From positions 47,217,559 to 47,281,558 of the forward strand of contig OY979718.1 of the NCBI GenBank assembly GCA_963855995.1: 64,000 bases of DNA, written 5' to 3'. This document shows positions 1 to 11,480 of the stretch, in pieces. The translations under genes were made by a program, and so were the position numbers. This DNA is from Muricea muricata (Eukaryota; Cnidaria; Anthozoa; Malacalcyonacea; Plexauridae). The notes below the pieces were generated by a model, which was not told where the DNA came from, searched no databases, and saw nothing but the letters and a program-made list of their open reading frames with translations. How positions within the stretch are numbered: the stretch's first letter is position 1; each line of letters starts with the position of its first letter.

Positions 1-1382
1 CTCCTCTGTTAATCAGATCGTCCACTTACAGGTTTCGCTTGATTTTCTCAACTTCGGCTGGAAATTTTTGTTGAAATTGTTCCAAATGTTGTTCAACCAC
101 TCCCCCAAGAAGAGAAGCGGATGGCGTAAGGCCGAACAGGGCTCGAGTGAATCTTAGTGTTTGCACTTTCTTACTCTCCAAATCTTCATACTAGTGGAAC
201 CGTATTGCATCTCGATCTTGTACTTGTATCCATACCTGTAAAAATGCTTGTTTGAGGTCACCCGCGATGGAATCACTGGATAGAATCGATTTCTCACTAA
301 CACACTCCAGAGCAGATTTTGCAGGGATGGTCCGGTCTCCAAACACTCGTTCAATGAGGGCGCCTTTCGTTTTCCCGAGCTGATGCATCGTATTCGATGC
401 GATGCTTGGTCGACCCTGCTAACTCACGCTTGGTCGGCTCTGCCGACTCTCCCGACTCTTGCTTTACCGACAATGCCTTGGAATAACTGGTCTTGCGTAA
501 CTACATCGTATTGCTTGAGCATATCGGGTCGCTTCTTTAACTTCGTCGCAAGGTTGTTGAATCTCTTTAGGCTGCCCATCTCGTTACTACGCAAGGGTGA
601 GTGACATCCTTTCCAGGGTAAGCCCGTCTCATATGAGCCATCTGGACGTCTGACCAGTTGCTCCTTAAACCCTTCATACGCACACGTTTCCAAAGTCCAT
701 ACTAGAGGTTTGGGTTAAGAACATATTGGTTAAGTCCACTTCTTTCCCCGGAGAAATTAGGGTACAGCCAAGGCGTGTAAGCTCTGCTACAGGTTGACCA
801 GGGTTTCCAATCCGGGGTCGGGTCTCGGTTTTGATTCTTGCATATTCGCTTGTGCCCAGAATAAGGTGGGCAGGTAATTCTGGCCTGTCATCTACATCTT
901 GGAGGTTAATTCTCTTGAGGTGGGGGTACTTTGCCATCATTTCTTTGCATCTAGGGTTGTTTAAATACAGGAGAACGTCACGGTCAACTTCCGTAACTTC
1001 GGTCTCGAGATTAAAGGTCTCCTCAACACTGTTAACCTTAATCTTGTGAACTTCTGTTATTTTAGTTCTGGATTGCACCATCATCTCAATTCTTCCATAC
1101 TCTTTAACGAACAGGTTGCTTGTTAAGACGGGCAAGAAGAGTTGCAGAACCAAACGAGCTTCCTGCTCCATTATCCAACAACACTCTGCATCGGATTCCA
1201 TCTACCTCCACAACAACTACGGGATACGTCAATGTTCCTTCCCCGGTGGCCACAAGCAGTGGGGACTGGCTTTCGCGAATTGAGGAATAATGCATCCGCT
1301 TGCAATTACGATATGCTGTTTGGCTTTGACATTCGGATGCTTTACTGAAATTTTTCCTCTTCAAATTACATTTCCTTTTCAA
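1..1382 (-). pseudogene. BEL/Pao retrotransposon pol fragment (protease to reverse transcriptase)
   Basis: Read on the minus strand, this is the protease-to-RT part of a BEL/Pao LTR retrotransposon, broken by several frameshifts and cut off by the window edge. The aspartic protease lies at about 1270-1150 (VLLDNGAGSS; the usual DTG is changed to DNG). A DUF1758-type stretch follows at 1100-720 (for example LPAHLILGTSEYA). The pre-RT linker is at 693-424 (YETGLPWKG, GSLKRFNNLATKLKKR). RT blocks follow in two frames at 388-154 (DLKQAFLQVWI) and at 150-1, where an L-stop-VDDLI remnant of the YVDD catalytic box is visible about 20 bases from the edge. Family assignment rests on the conserved order of these blocks. 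No LTR is visible in the window. It is not expected to encode a working protein. Confidence 0.85.
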
Positions 1383-1791
1383 ATTGTTTGTCTTTCATGA
1401 CTTGAATTAATTCTGCTTCGTCTTGTGTCGTTTGTTTTAGGACTTCTCGATTCAGTTTCTTGATCACACACTCGATTTTTGCAAGGTTTTCTTTAAAGAT
1501 TACCGCTTGGCTGTCGACACCTGCACTCCACATGCGAATTTCTTCTTCATTCTCGTTCTTTTCAATTTTAATTCTCGTATTTCTACTTTCAGATTGAAAA
1601 ATGTTTCCAACTTTGTTGTGATAACCTTTTGCTGCCTTTCTAGCAATGGCACATAAATACAGCATATTGACGTTGATATTTGTAGTCGATCTGTACCTAA
1701 GAATTAAATTTACTGTATATAAAGAAAATTTTAAAAAGATGAGGTTAAGTCGTTTACTCTGGCTACCGATTGGGCGTTGTTGCAAGGACAA
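1366..1791 (-). pseudogene. Possible 5' (gag-side) remnant of the BEL/Pao element
   Basis: This minus-strand open frame sits directly upstream of the protease fragment. Its C-terminal part is rich in charged coiled-coil residues (KIECVIKKLNREVL, DEAELIQVMKDKQFEKEM), as in the N-terminal gag-like region of BEL/Pao polyproteins. The usual gag core and zinc knuckles between this and the protease are missing, which suggests a deletion. The first 50 or so codons look like unrelated sequence. The assignment rests mainly on position. Confidence 0.35.
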
Positions 1792-1835
1792 TGACCAAGT
1801 ACAATCATATGATTTGTCTGTTGTCGTAGTTGGAA

Positions 1836-2098
1836 TATTGACCGTCTTTATACTGGAGACGCATTATGGGTCTGGACGAACTTAGGCAAGGTTTTATGGT
1901 TCGTCTGATTATGCGTCTGGATGAACTATGTTCGGTTCTTCGTATGAATAGACGCGCTATGTATGTACGCCACACAGACGGATAATCCGACTATTGTAAA
2001 ACCGTGATGCAAAAAGCCAGAAAAAATTATTAATCTGTTTGCCCTGTGGTGGTTTGCCTGACGCATTATGCGTTTCTAGTATAAAAACGGCCATTGTT
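1836..2098. repeat. Short inverted-repeat element (MITE-like)
   Basis: The segment at 1839-1872 reappears inverted and imperfect at 2062-2096. Both arms share a core like TTTATACT followed by ACGCAT. The spacer is about 190 bases with no coding signal. No convincing target-site duplication was found, so the exact ends are uncertain. Confidence 0.4.
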
Positions 2099-2229
2099 TC
2101 ACCAGTTTTTAGCGCCAAACGATTTGTTTCACGAGTCAATTTGCAACATTTGAAATTGTTTTCTTTGTTACGTAATCATTGTCGTTATGCAATTGCAGAC
2201 ATAGAAGTTCCTTCTTTAAATTCATTCTA

Positions 2230-3026
2230 TTAATTTATTATTGTATTTCGGATTTATATCGGTTCAGCTTGACTTTGAGGTTTTGTAGTCAATGTATAAA
2301 CGCCAAATCAGTTTTAATTCCCCGCCCACTTGACTATTCCCGAATGTAGTTCGGAACTCGAGTGTGTAAAGTTTGCAGAAACCGACGGTAACAGGGCGTT
2401 ATGAATCTTTTAAGGAACGTCTTCAAAATTTCGAGCAATTGATGAGAGGAAGAGGTAAAGCTGGGCAAATTAATTGGTCAAATATTTTCGGAACGCTTTT
2501 GTTGCCGCGACCTTATACCTCCATGGACCCGCTTACCAACTCCGCCCTCCCATTCGTTTTAAATTATAGAACCTAATGCTTAGGCTAGCCGTATATCAAC
2601 CAATCATTGTTCTAACACTCTAAAATTACTTTCTTTAGCCTGAATATTACTTTGTACTCTAATAACCAATTTTTAAAAATAATAATTTGCTATATTTTAC
2701 ATAATTATGCTACATTGGGTGGTTACTGGTAAAAACAATATACATATAACTTTAAAATTGGAACTTAATGGAAAATGTACAAAATATGAATCAGGTTAGT
2801 TTAAGCTTGCAAGTCTTCTGCTTATCTTGTTTCTTGATACATTTGGTCACACACTTGAGTGTGGTACAAAGTTGTTGGGTGTGGTCCATTACAGTAAAGC
2901 TAATCATGGCAAAAAGTTGTACCATGTACATAAAATGGCCCACACATTTTGGTTTATGGTCAACTTGGCCCACTAACCAAATCAGCCCGACCAACTCGGA
3001 CTACTTCACAAGTCAACCCTGCCCCG
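2230..3026. other. Intergenic, nothing recognised
   Basis: This is AT-rich flank between the BEL/Pao fragment and the Gypsy element. Short open frames at 2373-2576 and 2768-3082 show no recognisable domain and no splice context. Confidence 0.5.
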
Positions 3027-3178
3027 TGTTACATTGTGGTCAGTTTAATATCATGGTTCAGTTAATTATGTGTATAAATTAAGGTACATAAATTAGGACA
3101 CACATGTTTTGATAGCCATCATGGTGGATGAATAAAAACTGTGTCTCTTTGTAAAATCAATTATTAGAAGACTTAACA
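3027..3178 (+). repeat. 5' LTR of Gypsy element
   Basis: This 152-bp direct repeat starts TGTTACATTG and ends CTTAACA. It matches 7272-7422 almost base for base. It is followed at once by TGGTGTCAGG, whose first nine bases match the 3' end of tRNA-Leu, the usual primer site of many animal Gypsy elements. Its short length is notable but not unique for the group. Confidence 0.92.
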
Positions 3179-3189
3179 TGGTGTCAGGA
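3179..3189 (+). other. Primer-binding site, tRNA-Leu type
   Basis: TGGTGTCAG immediately after the LTR is complementary to the 3' end of tRNA-Leu, which ends CTGACACCA. The match decays after nine or ten bases. Confidence 0.6.
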
Positions 3190-3235
3190 TAAGCACTTTA
3201 TACCTCTATCAAACACTGTAAAGCTCCCGAAGGTT

Positions 3236-3649
3236 ATGGGTCGATTTACTCCGCCAGAACCTCTTCCTTTCGAAGGAAATATAGCAGAACAATGGCGAAA
3301 ATGGAAACAAGAACTAACCTTGTACATCACAACCGCCAAAAAGGACAAGAAAAGTGATCTGGTGAAATCAAGTATCCTCCTTACGTATATCGGCAAGAAA
3401 GGTCGTGAAATTTATAACACCTTCACCTTTGAAAACGATGATGACAACACGAAATTCAACATAATAATCGAAAAATTCGATGAATATTGTTCTCCCCGAA
3501 AGAACATCACTTTCCAGCGTTACAAGTTCTTCACATGCCGTCAAAAAGAAGGTCAGTCCTTTGATCAATTTGTTACCGAGTTGAAAAAACAGAACCAAGA
3601 ATGTGAATTTGGTGGGGTATGTAATTCCCTCATTAGAGATGTCATATAA
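3236..3649 (+). pseudogene. Gypsy gag (capsid part), interrupted by a stop
   Basis: This is the retrotransposon Gag N-terminal and capsid region. It begins MGRFTPPEPL, followed by W..WK.EL and the typical Gypsy capsid stretch (FTCRQKEGQSFDQFVTEL). The frame stops with TAA at 3647-3649, but the same frame continues as gag-like sequence (IMGLLDNKLRERLLREP), so the stop is an inactivating mutation rather than the natural end. The protein would package element RNA in the cytoplasm. Confidence 0.8.
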
Positions 3650-3990
3650 ATAATGGGACTCTTAGACAACAAACTTAGGGAGAGACTTCTCAGGGAACCT
3701 GATCTAAAATCCTCGAAAATGCAATAAAGCATGGGCAAGCTGCTGATGAAACAAAGCAGCATGCCCGAGAGTTACAACGCCAACTTGAAAATGAGCAAAA
3801 GTCAATTCATGCACTCAAGCGAAATGCCAAACCAAAATCTAAACTACCCAATCCTACCAAGTCAAATTTCTTTAAGAATTGCAAATTCTGTGGGGGGTCT
3901 CACAATAGAGGAAGCTGCCCTGCTTACTCAAGGAGATGTAGATCTTGCAATGAAAGTGGTCACTTTGCCAAATGCTGTCCTAGAAATTCT
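3650..3990 (+). pseudogene. Gypsy gag C-terminus with two CCHC zinc knuckles, frame broken
   Basis: After the in-frame stop, the gag frame continues to about 3725 and is then shifted. At 3880-3980 two consecutive zinc knuckles can be read (CKFCGGSHNRGSC, then CRSCNESGHFAKC), which bind nucleic acid in nucleocapsid. The long open frame that runs through 3731-4003 is a different frame and is not the real product. Confidence 0.75.
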
Positions 3991-4980
3991 GTGGACGGGG
4001 TAGAGCAACCTACCCAAGATGAAGAATATAACAGCGATAGTGACTTTGATGTGAGCACTATAACTGCAACAACTGCTGAAAATAAACCGCATCACCAGTC
4101 AGACAGTGATGAAGTTAATGTTATGTCAGTAAATGACCACTGTGCCCCTGGTGACTGGAACGTTATACTCTCCACAAATGGCACCAGTGTTACATATAAG
4201 ATAGACACTGGTGCACAAGTTAATGTCCTTCCAAAGAAACTGTTCTACTCTTTATCGAACAGGCCCAAGCTAAAACCGACAGCTATAAAACTCACAGCAT
4301 ACAGTGGGTCAAATATCCCCGTAATTGGAAAATGTATTGCCAACATGAAGCTCAAGAGTAGATCAATCCCTGTATTGTTCATAATAGCAGAAACCTCCTC
4401 CTCACCAATCCTCGGACTTAAAACGAGCGAGAATCTGAACCTAATCAAGCGGGTGTTGCATGTAAATTCCTCTGTAGCAAATTTCACTGAAGAGTACTCG
4501 GACTGCTTTGGAGAAATCGGATGCCTACCAGGTGCGCATCATATAACGATTGATGGAACTGCTACGCCAATCATCCACCCACCGAGACGTGTGCCTCACT
4601 CACTCAAGCCAAAACTCAAGGAAGGACTCCAACGCATGGTTGATCTGGAAGTCATTAAACCTGTCTCTGGTCCATCAGACTGGGTCAATTCGATGGTCAT
4701 AGTAGAGAAGAGCAATGGCAAACTCCGAGTCTGTCTAGATCCGAGAGATCTAAATCAAGTCATCAAGCGCCACGATCTTCAACTTCCCTCTGCGGAGGAG
4801 ATCACAGCTCGTATGGCTGGCGCCAGTCTCTTCACCAAGTTAGATGCCAGCAGTGGATACTGGCAGATTAAAGTCGACAAAGAAAGCTCCAAGCTACTCA
4901 CGTTCAACACTCCTTTTGGCCGATATCGGTTTCTCCGTATGGTGTACACAGTGCCTCCGAAGTATTCCAAGCAAGCGTAG
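3991..4980 (+). pseudogene. Gypsy pol: protease and N-terminal reverse transcriptase
   Basis: The aspartic protease has IDTGAQVNVLP at residues 72-82 of this frame, followed by a flap-like region. RT begins near residue 190. Recognisable blocks are VIKPVSGPSDWVNSMV, LRVCLDPRDLNQVIKRHDLQ and LFTKLDASSGYWQIKVD, where the first catalytic Asp is in TKLDA. The frame is lost near 4940, just after TPFGRYRFLRM, and ends at a stop. Pol continues downstream in other frames. Confidence 0.9.
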
Positions 4981-5797
4981 CCGAGATCATAGAAGGAATA
5001 GATGTATGTTGTAACTACCAAGATGATATTATCATTTGGGGAAAAGATCAGCAAGAACATGATGCACGAGTTCATCAAGTTGTGAACAAAATTCGCTCGT
5101 CTGGCCTCAAACTCAACCTCTCTAAATGTTTGTTTGGCGTTCGTGAATTAAAATTCCTTGGTGAACTCGTTTCTGAAGAAGGAATCAAACCTGATCCACA
5201 GAAAGTCTCCGCAATCAAAGAAATGCTTCCAAGCAAGATCTCAAAAGGTTCATGGGCGGTATGATAGCGTATTTGGGCAAATTCATCGTCAACCTCTCCG
5301 AGACTACAGCTCCACTACGTAAGCTGCTTGAAAAAGACACCCTATGGTCATTTGACAAACCCCAACAAGATGCCTTCGACACACTCAAGGATCTAGTGAC
5401 CAAAGCCCCAGTCCTCAAGTACTTCGACCCCCAAATTGCCCACAAGAATTTCGTCCGATGCGTCGAAGTCGGGTCTGGGAGCTACACTGGAACAATGTCA
5501 CGAAGGAACTTGGCATCCAGTTGCTTATGCCTCACGGTCACTCACGACAGCCGAGAAAACTACTGTCAACTAGAGAAAGAAACGCTGTCGATACTGTTCG
5601 CAAGCGATCGATTTCACGAGTATCTGTATGGTCGCAAGTTCCAGGTGATCAATGATCATCAACCACTTCGCTCCATATTCCGCAAACCACTAAACAAATC
5701 TCCACCGAGGATCCAGAGATTTGACTACGTCTGCAAAAGTATGATGTCGAGTTTCAGTACGTACCTGGTAAACAACTCCACTTCGCAGATGCTTTGA
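4981..5797 (+). pseudogene. Gypsy pol: reverse transcriptase C-terminus and RNase H, frameshifted
   Basis: At about 5019-5039 the catalytic box reads YQDDIIIWG instead of the usual YVDD or YIDD. RT connection and thumb follow (LNLSKCLFGVRELKFLGELVSEEGIKPDP) up to about 5250. A shift moves the RNase H part into the frame of 5252-5797 (TAPLRKLLEKDT, FQVINDHQPLRSIF). The segment at 5440-5530 is scrambled where the first RNase H Asp should lie. The end (GKQLHFADALSRAY) is shifted again into the next frame. Confidence 0.85.
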
Positions 5798-7086
5798 GCC
5801 GTGCCTATCTGAGCGAAGCTACTTCAGAAATTCCTGACCAAGATATGGTTCATCACGTGCACTCAGTAATATCAAGACTACCCATCAGCGCCGCAAGACT
5901 TGAACAATTTCAGAAAGAAACCGACAAAGACCAAACATTGCAAGTAGTGAAAGGCTACATCATGAATGGTTGGCCAAAATCAAGTAATGATATTGATCCC
6001 TGCATCAAATCATACTACAAGATCCGTGACGACTTATCCTACGCACATAATCTCATCCTAAAAAAACACCGAATCGTTGTTCCAACTGTACTGCGCCAAG
6101 AAATGAAAGAAACACTCCACACCGGTCACTTGGGCATTGAACGCTGTAAACGACGTGCGAGAGACACCCTATACTGGCCAGGGATAAATGCTCATCTAGA
6201 AGATTACGTCGAAAGCTGTACAACATGCATGGAATACCAAAATCAGCAGCAGAAAGAAAAGCTTATTCCTCATGACATTCCCTCAGAAGTGTGGTCGAAA
6301 GTTGGCACCGATTTGTTCACTCTACGCAGCAAAGACTATCTGATAATCGCCGACTGCAACACTAAATTCTTCGAAATTAGCGAATTATCAGACACTCTAG
6401 CAACAACAGTTGTTTCACACACCAAGAACGTTTTTGCTAGATTTGGCATTCCCAAGTCAGTCGTCAGCGACAACGGCCCTCAGTTCGCGTCTCAAGAATA
6501 CAAGTTGTTTTTTCAACAATGGGATTTCATTCATCACACGTCAAGCCCTGAATATCCTCAAAGCAACGGCTTCGTAGAAAGAACCATACAAACTGTCAAG
6601 CGTAGTCTAAAAAAGGCCATGGTCAACAAGGAAGATCCTGCTCTAGCACTCCTTGCCCTACGCACTACTCCTGGAAAAGACAACACCACTCCCGCTCAGA
6701 AACTCATGGGCCGTACACTTAGAACAAACTTACCATCAATCAAGCCTCCTCTCAAGACCTCAAGACCCACAACAATGTCGAAAGCAACCACTGCTCATTA
6801 CAATGCTAGCGCTCAGAACCTACCTGTACTTCACCCTGGTGACAACGTACGCCTCAGGGACGGCAGAAATTGGTCAAGGGAAGGGACAGTGGTAGTACCA
6901 GACCAGAATCCACGATCCTACCACGTAAGAACGGAGACAGGCAATGTTCTTCGACGAAACAGACGTCACCTGATAAAGATCAACAAGCACCACCTTCCAA
7001 ACCTTCCAAACCCTCTTTCGCAACTGCTGACCCTCCTCCCGTCAATTCACCGACAGCCCGTACCACTCGTTATGGTCGTAACATAA
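5794..7086 (+). pseudogene. Gypsy pol: integrase
   Basis: Long intact frame of 430 codons. The HHCC zinc domain is at residues 109-146 (HTGHLGIERCKRRARDTLYW, ESCTTC). The catalytic core shows D in KVGTDLFTL, D in VSDNGPQFAS and E in NGFVERTIQ, so the D,D-35-E triad is complete. A C-terminal chromo/GPY-like part follows (LHPGDNVRLRDG). It is downstream of and frameshifted from RNase H, so it would not be translated as part of a normal polyprotein. It is the best preserved part of the element. Confidence 0.9.
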
Positions 7087-7251
7087 GACCTCCACAATAC
7101 TGGTATTAGGACTGGTGAACATTATAAGAAAAAGCAAGTCAGCAACACAGCTAACTTTAACATATTTGTCGAACGTGGACCTGCTAGAAATTAATATTAG
7201 TCTAAGAATAATGCATTAGAGAAACATTCAATGACTAACATCGAACTACCA

Positions 7252-7422
7252 TTACCTTGGGAAAGGAGAGATGTTACATTGTGCTCAGTTTAATATTATG
7301 GTTCAGTTAATTTGTGTATAAATTAAGGTACATAAATTAGGACACACATGTTTTGATAGCCAACATGGCGGATGAATAAAAACTGTATCTCGTTGTAAAA
7401 TCAATTATTAGAAGACTTAACA
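7252..7422 (+). repeat. Polypurine tract and 3' LTR of Gypsy element
   Basis: The purine run GGGAAAGGAGAGA ends at 7271. The 151-bp 3' LTR is 7272-7422 and begins TGTTACATTG. It differs from the 5' LTR at only a few positions, so the insertion is fairly recent compared with its coding decay. Flanking 5-mers CCCCG (3022-3026) and TCCCG (7423-7427) agree at four of five bases, as for a decayed target-site duplication. Confidence 0.9.
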
Positions 7423-7675
7423 TCCCGCATCTAAGCCAAAGTCGACTCGTATCGAAGCATCGAAGTCAACTCGGCCAAGAGTTGAGATCTAGAGATAAAG
7501 GAGTTGAAAAGGTCAATTTTCTCAGTACGCTTTCCAGGGTCTACGTTAAAACATTTCTTGATTTTTAGAATTGCCGCAGCTTCATTTGGCTGAACAAAAC
7601 ATTTTCGTCACATGTAATTTTTACCTCTATGAAGTTTTTTTACGGACAAAATATCGAAAACAATTAAATCAATGA

Positions 7676-8520
7676 TATGCTCATTGCATCGGTGTTATAT
7701 TCAAATTTATCGATGTTATGTGCTAATAAGTTGATGTTATAACATAAACTTATGTTCTTACCTATGGTAAAACTAAAAGGTAAACATATACAACTAAAAG
7801 ATGAGGAAACGGAAATTGTTACAACTAAAAGATGAGGAAACGGAAATTATTACAACTAAAAGTGAGGAAACGGAAGTAAATTGCCAAAAAACGGAAACAA
7901 GTATATCAGTAATCATGCGATCCAAATGCCAGGCGGCAGAGACTGTGGTGTCTAAAATTCAACCTGCAAAAGTAAAATTGCTCGTTGTTTCTAGTGAAAG
8001 GGAAATGAGTTAGGCAGAAAGCTCTCCGTCTCCATTTCTGGAAGGCACAGAGATCCGTTCATATATTTCGCAAACTATTTATATAATCGTACACTTCAGT
8101 ATTCTCTTTTCTCAGTCCTATCGGATCAGTGAATTTTTCTTGTGAAAAGCCTGGCCAGTCGGAAGAACGGCTTTCTATCCGTACGGTATTAACTTGTTAT
8201 TAAATAAACCAAATTATTTAAGTTGGGAAGCAAAATTGACGCTCAAAGTGTTGAAATCTTGAAGACGGCTTCTGCTTAACATACTATACTTCATGTATCA
8301 TGTCTCTGGATCGTATTCAAATTATATACTTACTTCTGTTTTTTGGCAATTTACTTCCGTTTCCTCATCTTTTAGTTGTACTAATTTCCGTATCCTCATC
8401 TTTTAGTTGTATGCGTTTATCTTTCAGTTTTATCGTAGGTATGAACATAAATTTATGTTATAACATCAATTTATTAGTTGACCTGCATCTAAGGACATAT
8501 AGACTCATTATTGCCTCATT
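7676..8520. repeat. Foldback element nested in a dispersed repeat
   Basis: Arms at about 7730-7890 and 8343-8470 are inverted copies. Each contains two or three tandem units of about 30 bases with the core ACAACTAAAAGATGAGGAAA. Outside the arms, 7676-7728 and 8480-8510 match the two halves of one continuous sequence found inverted at 10600-10665. The foldback therefore landed inside a copy of that repeat. The open frame at 7801-8013 is only the translation of the arm repeats. Confidence 0.6.
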
Positions 8521-8595
8521 AATATACTATCGAGACATAGTATAAGCAAAATCACCAATTCTTACTGGTTGGCGCTATTACATTTGCATGCTTTA

Positions 8596-8765
8596 AGCCC
8601 GTTTTCCACTTGGCGAATTTGTTCGCGCGAACAGAAAAAAAGTAGGAACGGTTCCTACTTGTTCGCGGCGAATTTTTTCGCCAACCAATGTTAACCAATC
8701 ACGTTGCCGAATTCTTGTTTTCGCTTCGCGTCGCGCGAACAAATTCGCCAAGTGGAAAACGGGCT
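8596..8765. mobile_element. PIF/Harbinger-type MITE (copy 1)
   Basis: The 170-bp palindromic element begins AGCCCGTTTTCCACTTGGCG and ends with the inverse (CCAAGTGGAAAACGGGCT). It is flanked by TTA on both sides (8593-8595, 8766-8768). The 3-bp TWA duplication is the PIF/Harbinger signature. A related copy is at 40777-40997. There is no coding capacity, so it must be moved by a transposase from elsewhere. Confidence 0.82.
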
Positions 8766-8768
8766 TTA

Positions 8769-10360
8769 GGCAAAATACTTCGTTGCCATTGGTTTTCAAC
8801 AATGGCTCTGAATAAATTGAATGTAGATCAGTACATGGCTGTCTTCTGTGTGTATCGTGTAAAATAATGTTTTAAAATTATGCTTTACAAATCGATTGAC
8901 CCAGTGAAAGTTTGTTGTTGTACTCATATGTTGTACCCAATACTTTTCGTAGGTGCGGGCAAATTTAAAATACGAAGAGAAGAAGAATTCTCTACGTACA
9001 ATACATGATTGTTAAGTATTATAATCAGTATGAAGTGAGACTGGATACCCTCGCCAGTCCCTAGGCCTAGGCCTTATGTATAGTCTTTTAGTTCGTATTT
9101 TGCAAACTTCGGTTACTAACATGGCATGAAGGAATTAACACATGTCACAAATCTAAAGTTGTCTTTATTTTTCACGAATAGGGAAAGTACAAGAACTGAA
9201 GCATTTGATATTCTAAAACAAAAGACAAAATAAAAAAATGCAGTGAAGTATGCGTTATTAGCATCGACATAATCACGACCACAAGCATAAGACTGCGAGC
9301 ATAAACTACGAGAGAACAAAAGGAATTTCAAAAGAATATTCTTTCTGCTTTTTCTTCGCAATTTGAATGTCATTCGATGCATGAAAAATTCTACGTCTAT
9401 AACAGGCCTTATTGCGCCTGTAATAACACGCGAAGTGATCATGGAGAACGAAATTGTTGATTTAAATGTTTTATTTCTTAATTTAAATAATATATTTCAA
9501 GTTTTATTTACAATCTACATACCTACCATTAACGCCGCGTTTGTCCCAAAGTGCACTGTTCCTTCTGTACATGTCGTACAGTAGGTTTCTTTCTACGGCT
9601 TGAAAAGGCCTACGCAAGCGTGGCATTTTTTCTCGGATTTTGCAGGAGTGCAATTCAACAACAGATTAACTGTAACTCCCATTTAGCCTGGCCACTCTGC
9701 AGTATTGACGCATGCAAGCATAAGCAAGAAAACAAAGGCACAGCATTAATGTTATACTCTAAGGATTTTAAAGACAAAAAAGAAAGAATTTTCCTTTAAA
9801 TTTGCTTTTGTTGAAACATAATAACTTACACTTGGAGTCTTGTGCTTAAGCTCGTATTTAATTATGATTATAAAACCCTGGTCCTAATTACGGTAGCAAC
9901 ATAATTACGCACAAATACAAGTTCAAACAAAAGACAAAGCAAACAAATGCAGTGATGTGTGCGACGTAATAGTCTACAGGGTGTCCCAAAAAACCCCAAA
10001 AACTATTGAAAATGATCTACATATGGTAAACAAAAGCAAATTCAAAAGAAAAGTCTTTCTGCTTCTATTCGTAAACCTCCGAGGAAAAGTTATTTTTAAT
10101 GTAATTTATCGCTTGGTCAGTTCGGTTGCAAACCAAGTAATTATTTACTGGCTTATGCGCTGCGTCATTTTCGCTCATAGCACACATGGTGGCGGGCTAC
10201 AAACAGTTTCGATAATAAATAAAGTGGCTTTTGCCCAAGTAGGCTTTTACTTGGTTAAGAAATATTGGACTGTGTCAAAAAAACTTATAATAACACTACG
10301 CCTTTGCTTGTTGCTTTAAGTGCATCAGGTCGTAGCCAGCATACATTTACAAACTTGAAC
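8769..10360. other. Intergenic repeat debris
   Basis: No supported gene. Segments at about 9210-9360 and 9920-10080 are degenerate relatives (AAACAAAAGACAAA, ATGCAGTGA, TTCAAAAGAA, CTTTCTGCTT). At 9976 TACAGGGTGTCCCAAAAAAC resembles a mariner terminal repeat, but no partner terminus or transposase was found. Confidence 0.4.
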
Positions 10361-10636
10361 CAATCAGATCTTGGATTTTGACAAAAGACATTGCGTAATA
10401 AATTAATATAAGTCTGCATATGTCCTTAGATGCATATGGTCATAAACAAAACCAATCAGATCTTGGATTTTGACGAAAGACATTGCATAATAAATTAATA
10501 TAACTCTGCATATGTTCTTACATGCATATGGTCATAAACAAACCAATCAGATCTTGCATTTTGACGAAAGACATTGCATAAATGAATATAAGTCTGCATA
10601 TGTCCTTAGATGCAGGTCAACTATTAGCACATAACA
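10361..10636. repeat. Tandem repeat, about 92 bp, three units
   Basis: The marker CAATCAGATCTTG recurs at 10361, 10453 and 10544. Each unit also contains GACATTGC and TCTGCATATG. The third unit runs into the dispersed repeat shared with 7676-8520. Confidence 0.8.
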
Positions 10637-10667
10637 TTGGCGAATTTGAATATAACACCGATGCAAT

Positions 10668-11186
<519 letters not shown>

Positions 11187-11408
11187 TAACAAAATAAAAG
11201 GCACTTAAACAGAAAAAAATTAAAAGTAAAAATAAAAAAATTTAAAAAAAATTAAATAAATGGTAAAATCAATTTAAATTTTATGATATTAACGGAAAAT
11301 AAGTATGGTACTCCGGGGAGGGAGGGTACTGAGACTGAATTAATTAAAACATGTAGCAGATACGCTACAATGGCATAGAATAAGAATACATAGAAGGACC
11401 ACTCGCGT

Positions 11409-11471
11409 TAGCCTGCTCGCAGCCTGAAATTTTCCCTCCCACCTTGAAAATTTCAGGCTGCGAGCAGGCTA
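11409..11471. mobile_element. 63-bp palindromic MULE-like micro-MITE
   Basis: This is a near-perfect palindrome, TAGCCTGCTCGCAGCCTGAA to its complement, with a loop of about 10 bases. It is flanked by CACTCGCGT (11400-11408) and CACTTGCGT (11472-11480), eight of nine matching. The 9-bp duplication and TAGCCTGC terminus are shared with the larger element at 22772-23940. Confidence 0.72.
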
Positions 11472-11480
11472 CACTTGCGT

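Noticed and set aside
7801..8013. 70-codon frame with KDEETEI repeats
   Set aside because: Produced by tandem units in a foldback arm.
9957..10319. Frame beginning with YRVSQKTPKTIEN
   Set aside because: It starts in a mariner-like terminal motif (TACAGGGTGTCCCAAAAAAC), but no transposase motif follows and no second terminus is visible.
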